A DNA stretch of 12,684 nucleotides, taken from the NCBI GenBank assembly GCA_036939355.1, contig JALLAP010000466.1, positions 1 to 12,684 on the forward strand, read 5' to 3'. The notes beneath the pieces were generated by a model. That model saw only the letters and a program-made list of their open reading frames with translations. It ran no database searches and had not been told where the DNA came from. The position numbers and the translations under genes are program-made. Shown here one piece after another: positions 1-7,208 of the stretch. Origin of the DNA: Thalassiosira profunda (lineage: Eukaryota; Bacillariophyta; Thalassiosirophyceae; Thalassiosirales; Thalassiosiraceae). Position 1 is the stretch's first letter; each line of letters begins with the position of its first letter.

Positions 1-2
1 GC

Positions 3-1757
3 GTCGTGGACGCGGGCGAGGAATCGACGCGGCGCGAGCTGACGGGAACGGGCGTAATTCGCGATATGAAGGGACGGGACACCGGGGCGGCGATCGAACT
101 GGAGCTATTTCAAACGCAGTACCTCGCCGCCACTGTGGAGGGGGACAAGGTCAACAAGCCAGCCAAGCTCGATCTCTACTACAAGGTGTTCACCGCCGCG
201 CTGCCACTCACTCTGAAGCGGTTCTTCGTTGGAAAGGGGACAGACGGCTTCTCGAAGCCGAAGGACGCGGCCAACCCCAACCTGCCCATGGATTCACTTC
301 TTGATGGAGCGATTACCTATCCGAAGCGTGACGAATTCGAGCCCCCGCTCAACGAGGTCTGGGCAGTACGCATCCTCAACCGGATCTTGCCCTTCACGAA
401 GCGAAATAATGTGGTGAAAGACAGGGTGATTATGCGGAACAATGTTCGGGTTAATACCCTAGGAGAGAACATGAAGGGGCCCTGGGAGGGGACGTGGCAC
501 GATCCGCTCTCCGACAAGTCCATGACGCGTCTCTTCTTCTATCATCAGGGTCACTTTAAGACCCGGGCCATTGGTTCCAAAGGCGTCGATCGCTACCAAA
601 GCGTGAATGGCGTGCGGAACGCGTACGTGGCCGATCTCACGTTCTTCACCCCATACAAACACCGCGACGACTTCGAGAACCTTGGTAAGTTTGCTTTGAT
701 GTCGTATGCGGAAAAGCGCTCGATTGTGGTAGATGCTCACATTGTGCACTTCTCCTCTTCTGCACCGCCAGGCTGCAAGGTGTATTTCAATCGCAATGCG
801 GAAATCACTCTTATCGAAAATACCGACGGCTCCGCGGTCTTTCCCGGAACGCCTCGGTGGGAGCACGTGAAACAAAAGGCGAGGAGCTCGCTCTTCACCG
901 AGGTGGCGTTGATTCACCTTAATCACTACCACTTGACGTGGGGCAACGTGCCATCTCAAGCGCTGCGTATGTTCTTGCCTCCGACGCACCCGTTGCGGAT
1001 CGCGCTGACGACGCATTTCTTCCGGACGCATCAGACGTGCCTCCAGGCGAGGGACTTTTTGGTGGCGAAGCGAGGACCGCTGGGCAGGGCGCTTCCGTTC
1101 GATTACGAGCAGGGGTGGAAACCAATTCTCCAAGAGATGATGTACAACTTTCGCTTCAAGTTCTGGCCCGATGAAATCGCAGAGAGGGGCATTGACTTTA
1201 CGGTCGGGGCTACGGATGCGATCGGGCTGCACGCTGTAATGACCAAATATGCGTCGGGACTGGTTGACGAGGCGTGCCCCCACGTCTCCCTGTTCGAGAA
1301 GGACGCGGATCTGCGAAAGGCGCACGAGTTCCTCGTCGAACGCCTCCCGGGAGTGCCTGCGGAGTACACGATGGACAACGTAAAGAAAGTTTGGGGAGAG
1401 ATCTTGTTCCGCGTGACCGGCGGGCACGCGAGCGTCGGAAATGCCGCCATCTCGGCCGTTGAGCCATTCTTCGTGAACTTCCGCCAGACGACCAACGACG
1501 ACTGGTCCATCGTCGCCGGATCCCGCGAGGTGATCTCCACTGTTTCGACAATTACGGGGCTGACGATGCCCAACCAGTATCCGAACCTGCTGACGAACTG
1601 GACCCATCTGCTTCACGATGAGGACAGCGACGCGTACGCGCAGCTCCAAGTCGACCTGGTCGCATTGGGCGACGAAATCGACGAACGGAACAAGCAGAGA
1701 GACTTTGTCAATCTTGACTTTCATCCCGAGATCGCCCAGATCTCGATATTCTCGTAA
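3..1757 (+). CDS. Lipoxygenase-like protein, 5' partial
   Basis: The frame is open at the left edge and runs to TAA at 1755-1757; the first in-frame ATG is at 66, so the true start probably lies upstream. Residues are numbered from the GTG codon at position 6 (583 residues). Lipoxygenases add O2 to polyunsaturated fatty acids using a non-haem metal held by His residues and the C-terminal carboxylate. Visible family marks: H-LNHY-H at 304-309 (the H-x4-H pair of metal ligands); HPLRIALTTHF at 328-338, matching the family HPLxxLLxPHxxxT block; a distal His in HASVG at 474-478; and a family-like tail, RNKQR near 561-565 and ISI near 579-581. The middle, about 100-290, is very divergent. Odd points: Gly, not Asn, sits four residues after His474, and the protein ends IFS rather than in Ile. 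A role in oxylipin formation is inferred from the family. Activity cannot be judged from sequence alone. Confidence 0.84.
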   Translation, partial: VVDAGEESTRRELTGTGVIRDMKGRDTGAAIELELFQTQYLAATVEGDKVNKPAKLDLYYKVFTAALPLTLKRFFVGKGTDGFSKPKDAANPNLPMDSLLDGAITYPKRDEFEPPLNEVWAVRILNRILPFTKRNNVVKDRVIMRNNVRVNTLGENMKGPWEGTWHDPLSDKSMTRLFFYHQGHFKTRAIGSKGVDRYQSVNGVRNAYVADLTFFTPYKHRDDFENLGKFALMSYAEKRSIVVDAHIVHFSSSAPPGCKVYFNRNAEITLIENTDGSAVFPGTPRWEHVKQKARSSLFTEVALIHLNHYHLTWGNVPSQALRMFLPPTHPLRIALTTHFFRTHQTCLQARDFLVAKRGPLGRALPFDYEQGWKPILQEMMYNFRFKFWPDEIAERGIDFTVGATDAIGLHAVMTKYASGLVDEACPHVSLFEKDADLRKAHEFLVERLPGVPAEYTMDNVKKVWGEILFRVTGGHASVGNAAISAVEPFFVNFRQTTNDDWSIVAGSREVISTVSTITGLTMPNQYPNLLTNWTHLLHDEDSDAYAQLQVDLVALGDEIDERNKQRDFVNLDFHPEIAQISIFS

Positions 1758-2012
1758 GCAACTGTAATTGTACATAATGAGATAACACACTGTTAGAGAT
1801 GAGCGAGATGATGCTCTCAAGTGGGCAATTTCGTCGTATCAGTTGCTCTCTCGTCCTCCTCTCCCTCGCTTCTCTGCTTACGTACTCCCTCACTCCTTCC
1901 CGTCCGTCGTGACACCTCACTTCCTCTTTGTTGCAAGTTGCACCGGGCAACGGCAACATCATTCACCTTCGCCTCCTATCCCACCCGCAGGCACGGCCAG
2001 CTCAATATCGGA
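1758..2012. promoter_or_regulatory. Intergenic region between lipoxygenase and START genes
   Basis: These 255 bp must hold the 3' UTR of the lipoxygenase gene and the promoter and 5' UTR of the START gene. About 1840-1910 is strongly pyrimidine-rich (C and T runs) on the plus strand. I see no clear TATA box. A possible upstream coding exon with a hydrophobic peptide lies within it and is listed separately. Confidence 0.5.
1799..1908 (+). other. Possible extra first coding exon of the START gene, with signal-peptide-like sequence
   Basis: An ATG at 1799 opens a 37-codon reading frame with a hydrophobic core, CSLVLLSLASLLTY, before a TGA at 1910-1912. A GTGACA donor-like site at 1909 pairs with a good acceptor at 1990 (pyrimidine-rich tract ending CCCGCAG). 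Removing these 82 nt joins 1908 to 1991 exactly in the frame of the START gene, and 82 nt matches the other introns in the window. Against it: only 41 bp would then separate it from the lipoxygenase stop, and the ATG at 2013 has a good context (G at -3 and +4). It may instead be a short upstream ORF or chance. Confidence 0.3.
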
Positions 2013-4543
2013 ATGGGCACCGCGGAGGGAAGTCCGGAGCGCGCCGTCGGGCCGCGGTCGGTCGGCGGTGGCGGAAGGCGGCGGCGGCGCCCCCCTCTGG
2101 CTACGGCAGTGACGACGTGCGTCATCCTCCTCGCCCATCAACCTCTGCCTGCCATCGGCGCCTCCCCGTCTTCGCTGCACCTGCGGCCGCCGACGGTGGA
2201 GCAATATCGCGCCTCAAGGCGGACGAGGCGCAGGGACGAGCGGCGGGACGAAGCGATGCGGCACAGACGCCGGAGGAACAACACGGGGTTTTACTTCGGC
2301 CTGCGCGACGACGACATCGTCTCGTGTTCCTCGGGCGCGGGTCCACCGTCGAGACGAATGGAGCCCATGCTGCTGAGTGACAGCGTTGCCACGCGCCATT
2401 GTCTCACTCGCCAATGGACGGCGATGGGTGATGTTGAAATAGAAAATAATGGGCATCGGGAGGAGACGGTGCATGAGTTGTGCAGTGATGGGATTGGGGT
2501 CCAGCAAACTGCTCCAGGCCCTCTGCCGGTGGGCGAATGCAACCGACACAATGGTATATCTGCTATGGATTCATCGAAGCGGTTTCTGCGTCAATTTGCA
2601 AATCATCTGCGCCCATTGGATCGGCGGAGATGGAACGAGCTCTGGGAACAACGATGCAGGATGCCCCAGCTGGTACGGCTATCTACGAGCGTAGGCAAGG
2701 CCGTGTCTTTGCTGGGGGGTGGTAGCACCATTATCTCGTGGGAAGACGGGCAAAATCAGCCTTGCCATCATGTCAGTGAAAATGGTGGAGTCGTTGTGCA
2801 AGCATCCACAGCCACAAAGCAACGGAAGAAGCTGCGAACGAGGCGGAAGAACAATACGGGGTTTTATTATGGCATTCGGGAGGATGTGTTGGTGCCTCCA
2901 TCTCCTGGTGCAACAGCCAAAAGGCTAGGAAAGGCAGCACCTGTGCAACAGCCTGATGGGTCAGCAGCTAACGAAACGAAACCCCCAGCAGAGGAAAAGG
3001 GACTGCCACTTCCTCCAGCGCCAAAGAATGACCCTCCTGCGAGGAAACAAAGAGAGAAGGCCAGCCGGCCAAAGAAGCAAAATACCAAGCCAAAGAAGAA
3101 ATCCAACGGGGACGTGGCCCCTGGAATGTCCGACGTGTTTGGCGAGACGCTCCTCGAGCTGCGCGAGATGAGGGAGGAGATCGTGGCACTGCGGGAGGAG
3201 CTCAAGGCGATGAAGGGCAAAATGAAGAGGGACAAGCAGGGAGGCGTGGCCGTGGATGCTCCTCCTCCCTCGGCTGAGGAAGAACCGCCACTAGAAGACT
3301 CCGCGCCCAAAGTCTCCAAGCGAGAACGACAGCGTGGTTTTGATCGGATAGGGAAGGATGTGGAGCAGTGGGCTGTCGATTTGCTCTTTGGGCAGGACGA
3401 TCGGGCAGGGGACGGGTGGAAGGAGATATCTTGCAACAACTTCGTGAAGAAGAAATTTAACAGGAGCGGGAGGACCGAGGTGTACTTGAAGGTATGTGTG
3501 GCAGGTGCAACACTGACTGTGGATGCATCCAATTCTCACATGCTCACTCTGCACCCGCTCCACAGTGGATGCCGGACACTCGAGATGACGGTGACATTGA
3601 GTCGACCAGCAGCCGCACGCAGGAGTATCCCTGTCTCAAATGCTACTCGACCATTGACGCGCCAATAGAAGACGTATGCTCGTTCCTCGCCAACGAGGAG
3701 ACGATGCCGTTGTACAATGAGCTTGTGACGGACCACGCCGAAGTGGAAGAGATCACGCCGCATGGGAAGATCACGTGGACGAAATGTCCGAAGATCCTGT
3801 TCGTGAAGCCTCGCGATTTTGTGACGTACTGCAGCCACCGGTGGCGCCGGGATGGAACGCAGGTGTTAATCAACCAGGCGTGCGAGCACGAGGACAGGCC
3901 GGCGGTGTTGGAGGAGGGTCAAGCAGACGCTTGCCGTGGGTTTGCTCTGAGGGGTGCCAACTGTGAGTAGAATTTGGTGGATATCCTTCACTCCTTTTCG
4001 ACTCAACATTCTAACTGTCGTGGTGCTGTGTGAAGTCATTTCGAGAGATCCCGACGATCCAACCAAAACACGGTTTACTATGCTATCGCACGCCAACCCT
4101 GGTGGCGGGCTGCCGCAGTGGGCGATGAACACTGCAGTGAATGCGGTCGTTCAGATCGAGCCATTCAAGGTATTATCAAAATGGTTGCAATTGTAACACA
4201 GCCCAGACAACGTGTTCTCACTCGATCTTCTCTGCTCTCAGTTCTTCCACAACATCAATGACAGCATTTGCAACTACCAAGAGTCGTCGACGCCGCGAAC
4301 GTCTGTTGTGCAGAACCTACCAGGAAGAAGCAGCAAGCCTGCTGGAATAGCGCACTTAGGTGAGAGATCGCTCCGTCCTTATTGCTTTGTTTGACCCGAC
4401 CATCCTGATGTGCTAATGCCCTTCTTTGATTTGGCTGTTCAGGATTCACGTGCTTCTGGCCAAACGGAGGAGGGCTGAAAGAAGTAGATCAGCGGCAAGA
4501 TGATTTGGAATGCGAAGAGGAGATTATTGGGTTTGATGATTGA
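2013..4543 (+). CDS. START-domain lipid-binding protein, five exons
   Basis: The model joins 2013-3491, 3566-3962, 4036-4169, 4242-4359 and 4443-4543, giving 742 residues with all junctions in frame. START domains form a hydrophobic cavity that binds or transfers a lipid or sterol. The domain covers about 515-690: family-like features are APIEDV at 525-530, KPRDFV at 574-579, CEHEDRP at 599-605 and PGGGLPQWAMN at 647-657. Upstream lie a basic stretch RRRRR, then a hydrophobic segment at about 29-50 (signal peptide or anchor), two copies of an NNTGFYxGxRxD motif (about 85-103 and 276-294), a Lys/Pro-rich stretch (about 335-366), and a predicted coiled coil at 373-407. The tail is acidic. The start is the least certain part; the frame is open further upstream, back to at least 1821. 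Exon 1 reads continuously, but its middle (nt 2345-2830) has weaker coding character and could hide an unrecognised intron. Ligand and membrane target are unknown. Confidence 0.77.
3492..3565 (+). other. Intron 1 of START gene (74 nt)
   Basis: Donor AAG|GTATGT, acceptor CTCCACAG|TGG, phase 0. Without splicing the frame ends at 3668, before the START core. With splicing the core follows directly. Confidence 0.85.
3963..4035 (+). other. Intron 2 of START gene (73 nt)
   Basis: Donor AACT|GTGAGT (an in-frame TAG at 3968 lies inside), acceptor GTGTGAAG|TCA, phase 1. The codon rebuilt across the junction is TTC (Phe). Confidence 0.8.
4170..4241 (+). other. Intron 3 of START gene (72 nt)
   Basis: Donor AAG|GTATTA, acceptor CTGCTCTCAG|TTC with a pyrimidine-rich tract, phase 0. 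It removes an in-frame stop and joins EPFK to FFHNIND. Confidence 0.82.
4360..4442 (+). other. Intron 4 of START gene (83 nt)
   Basis: Donor TTAG|GTGAGA, acceptor TTGGCTGTTCAG|GAT, phase 1, rebuilding a Gly codon. A CTAAT-like branch site lies upstream of the acceptor, near 4412. The last exon then runs to TGA at 4541-4543. Confidence 0.8.
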
Positions 4544-4568
4544 CGTACAGGTAGGAGCCCGGTTCTCC
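4544..4568. other. 25-bp gap between convergent gene ends
   Basis: This separates the stop of the START gene (plus) from the stop of the TPR-SET gene (minus). It is too short for two separate 3' UTRs, so the transcripts must run into each other's gene. A 5-bp perfect inverted repeat, AGGAG/CTCCT with a 7-nt loop, spans 4553-4569; it is too short to call a terminator. Confidence 0.7.
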
Positions 4569-6875
4569 TCACTCATTAATTCCCCACTGTCGACGCAAGA
4601 CTTCGTTGCTGTGGTGGTAGCTGATGGTTAGCTCGTTCCTGGCTTTGACAGCACAAGTCGTGTAGACCACGCCGCAGCCGCCGAGTTCTTCCCAGCTGCA
4701 TGTATTCTTTGAGGAATGATTGAAGAGCGACAACACTGCGTACAGCCTTGAATCGTGATCACGTGAGAAATTGTCTCCACACGTCCGTCCAAAGGAATTG
4801 GTTGATATGATTGAAGCAATTCGCTCTGCCGATAATTGCACCTTTTCACCGGCGATGTATTCATTGTGGGACGGAAGCAAAGCTTGGCTGGACGCAAGGT
4901 CAGGGAGAAACGCACTGAGAGGTGGCGTGTTGGTTCGAGCGCTGACCCCATCATCAAGTCGGTCCAATATTGTGCAGAGAACAGCCTCGTGTTGAGCACG
5001 GAGAACAGAATTCGGCACAATGCACTCGTCGGTTGACTTTCTCAATTCCGACCCTTCATAGTTGAAGACAACACTGTTTCCACAGCTGCTAGCCGAAGTG
5101 AGAGGAGGCTCGATAAGAACCACCTGGCCCCGATGCAAGTCACTTTTTGTTCGGATCCCAAGGCCCTTGTCACTAGTGCGGAACACTTCAATGTCAGTAT
5201 GCCACGCTGGCAGATACGTAGGAGGATCATCAAACGGCTTTGGATCTGAGTAGTCGCACCGCTTCATGTAATCGAAGAGGTCTCCCGTGCACCTCAGGAT
5301 TTCACGGCGATAGTGATAGAAGAAATCCTCTTTCGGGAGGCAATGCTGTTGGGTAAGAATGCCGCGACATAGTTCGATTTCTCCCAGCTGCATCAGTGCC
5401 TGTGCAACGCGGATAACGCCCATCCCATCAAAATCGATGCAAAGGGATGCAGCAGCAGCTGCCAGCGCATCGAGGTGATCCCCTGTATCGAGGCAGGAGG
5501 ACGCCCAACCCGCCAATAAAGCTCTTGGCATCTCGCCCGATATGTGAAGTGCAGCGCTGTAGCATCCAGCAGCCTCGCTGTAGTTGCAGCTTCTAAATGC
5601 AGCGTTCCCTTCCCTCTTGAGCCCAAGAGCCGTTTGACCAACACTGCTAATCTTTGATTGCCGATCGCTACCACCAGACAGCAACGCTCGCTCCAATATG
5701 TACCTCGTCTTCTCTTCGGTCACTAAAATATCAGCAGAAAGTTGTGAAGTCGCGTTTCGATATCGACACCAAGCCTTCTGATAACAGGGCTGCAAGCACA
5801 GGGCGGCGGCAGCATCACCCAGGGAGCGTCCCCAGTCGCCCATCTTGGCGTATGCCTGCGATCGGTTACTGAGGAGAATCGCCGCCAGGCTTGCATGTTG
5901 TCGGCCGATTATGTAGGCCTCGCAAGCACCAGCACGCATTCCCTTTTGCACAAGCCGCTCGCCCACTTTCAGCACATGCAACAAACTGGTATCATCTTCT
6001 CCCCCCGTCTCATTCAACGTGACCTCGATTTCGTCCGGATCGTTCACTCGCATGCCGCGGCTGCCATCCCGGAACACCTTGTACAACGGCTCGGCGATGC
6101 ATACCGTGCACCCCTTTGGCATTTTCAGTGCCGCAATGTCATCTGAATCCGTGCCATGCAGTCCATCGGGGAGAAAGTTGTAGAGTGCAATGGGAATGGC
6201 GTCTCCGTTATCATCTTCCAGTATTGTCGTCGTCCCAACGAAGGGCGTTAAGGGTTGCACAATCAGTTTCCCCCGGACGCATCTTCCTTTGGTCGAGCTG
6301 TAAAGTTTAAGATCACGCACAGCCATCTGTTCCAGACTTGACCAATCTGGGGTTGCAAATTCCTTCTTCCTGGCAGCGCTCGACGTATGCCTCCGCTCGA
6401 TCACCGACGACAGCTCCGTTCTCAATTTGGCACATTGACGTAGCAATTCGTCCTTCTGTGGAACTGGGCGGCCGTATTGTTCAAGTTTATCCCTCAATCG
6501 CTGGCAGGCACCGGCTATCATGGCGAAATCCGTCCCGCCACCGAGTTCCATCATAGCTCGGACGATCACTCCATCCTCAGCAGCGTCCGAGGGACGTGGC
6601 GGAAAAGGGAATCCACTGGCCACCGCCCCATCAGACGCAGTCGATGATATGCCCACATCATCGATATATTCCGACAGCTTATCCCGAGGGTGATTTGCAA
6701 ATAATACGGCGTCATCTTTGCATGTCAGGGCGAGAGATTCGAGGAAGCGCCGCCACGCCCTCCCGCCTCTGGGAAGAGCGTCGAGCTCCTGTACCGCCGC
6801 GGGATGGCCGTGCGCGCGGAGGACGGACTCGAAAGAATCGTGCGCGCGGAAATTGGGGATAAAAGAGCCCGCCAT
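4569..6875 (-). CDS. TPR and SET-domain protein, putative lysine methyltransferase
   Basis: One uninterrupted frame of 768 residues runs from ATG at 6875 (context GGCGATGG) to TGA at 4571-4569. SET domains move a methyl group from S-adenosylmethionine to lysine. The N-terminal third is unassigned. A block at about 180-290 containing GDAIPIALYNFLPDG and CIAEPLYKVFRDG resembles the N-terminal part of plant TPR-SET proteins, from memory. TPR-like helical pairs lie at about 300-372 (LLSNRSQAYAKMGDWGRSL) and 414-482 (GLKREGNAAFRSCNYSEAA). The SET domain covers about 558-768: GLGIR at 571-575, NSFGR at 693-697, LFNHSSKNT at 717-725, and ELTISYHH at 748-755 with the likely catalytic Tyr753. This layout fits the SMYD-like or TPR-SET class, whose members modify histones or other proteins. 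Odd point: the protein stops right after LRRQWGINE, where a post-SET cysteine cluster is usual. The frame extends upstream to a TTG at 6944 but has no ATG there. Confidence 0.85.
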   Translation of the reverse strand: MAGSFIPNFRAHDSFESVLRAHGHPAAVQELDALPRGGRAWRRFLESLALTCKDDAVLFANHPRDKLSEYIDDVGISSTASDGAVASGFPFPPRPSDAAEDGVIVRAMMELGGGTDFAMIAGACQRLRDKLEQYGRPVPQKDELLRQCAKLRTELSSVIERRHTSSAARKKEFATPDWSSLEQMAVRDLKLYSSTKGRCVRGKLIVQPLTPFVGTTTILEDDNGDAIPIALYNFLPDGLHGTDSDDIAALKMPKGCTVCIAEPLYKVFRDGSRGMRVNDPDEIEVTLNETGGEDDTSLLHVLKVGERLVQKGMRAGACEAYIIGRQHASLAAILLSNRSQAYAKMGDWGRSLGDAAAALCLQPCYQKAWCRYRNATSQLSADILVTEEKTRYILERALLSGGSDRQSKISSVGQTALGLKREGNAAFRSCNYSEAAGCYSAALHISGEMPRALLAGWASSCLDTGDHLDALAAAAASLCIDFDGMGVIRVAQALMQLGEIELCRGILTQQHCLPKEDFFYHYRREILRCTGDLFDYMKRCDYSDPKPFDDPPTYLPAWHTDIEVFRTSDKGLGIRTKSDLHRGQVVLIEPPLTSASSCGNSVVFNYEGSELRKSTDECIVPNSVLRAQHEAVLCTILDRLDDGVSARTNTPPLSAFLPDLASSQALLPSHNEYIAGEKVQLSAERIASIISTNSFGRTCGDNFSRDHDSRLYAVLSLFNHSSKNTCSWEELGGCGVVYTTCAVKARNELTISYHHSNEVLRRQWGINE

Positions 6876-7208
6876 CGCCTTGACGCGCCCTTTCCGAGCC
6901 CCGTCGGAGGAAGCTGGAGGAAGGCGCCGCTCGCGCACGGCCAATCACCCATCAACCTCCGTCCGCTCGAGCTCTGACCTCGCTCCAACCCACACCTCCC
7001 ATCACCCATCACACTGAGACTTTGTCGCCGTCCTTCCGTCCGTCTGCAGCTTCCCCTCCCAGCTCGCCCGCGCGCCGCGTGCCTTCGCAATTTGCACACG
7101 CCGCCGCCGTTGTCGTTGTCAGCTGTCCCACAGCTCTGTCCGGTGGCCTCACGCCGGGCTAATAAGAGCGGGGGGTTTGGTGGCTCCGCGTCTTCTTGAA
7201 TTTTGCGC
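6876..7208. promoter_or_regulatory. Divergent intergenic region between TPR-SET and LRR genes
   Basis: These 333 bp separate the two start codons and must hold both promoters. A CCAAT sequence is at 6941-6945. An 11-base direct repeat, ATCACCCATCA, occurs at 6944-6954 and 7001-7011, with starts 57 bp apart. The stretch from about 6945 to 7075 is C/T-rich on the plus strand. No clear TATA box; GCTAATAAG at about 7158-7166 is the only A/T-rich patch. No convincing gene is seen inside. Confidence 0.6.

Noticed and set aside
1434..1475. A 39-nt intron inside the lipoxygenase that would restore the normal metal-site motif
   Set aside because: The borders do not follow GT-AG and the length is far below the 72-83 nt seen elsewhere in the window.
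459..1820. A 453-codon open frame on the minus strand opposite the lipoxygenase
   Set aside because: Its translation has no recognisable motifs and is rich in Arg and Val, as expected from the complement of a GC-biased coding strand. The plus strand carries clear lipoxygenase motifs over the same bases.
1959..2380. Several overlapping frames on both strands rich in Arg, Ala and Pro around the START gene 5' end
   Set aside because: They arise from high GC content with few stop codons. Only the frame carrying NNTGFYFG has a repeat partner and continuity with the START domain.
2867..3532. A 221-codon minus-strand frame rich in Ser, Phe and Gly
   Set aside because: It is the complement of the Lys/Glu/Pro-rich linker and coiled coil of the START gene. 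It has no domain features and runs across the intron 1 donor.
4553..4569. A small inverted repeat read as a transcription terminator
   Set aside because: A 5-bp stem with a 7-nt loop and no T tract is expected by chance, and stem-loop terminators of this kind are not a feature of nuclear protein genes.
4475..4572. A possible minus-strand intron at the end of the TPR-SET gene (GTGAGG to CTTTCAG)
   Set aside because: At 98 nt it is longer than all other introns here, the acceptor is antisense to START coding sequence, and the resulting exon shows no post-SET motif.
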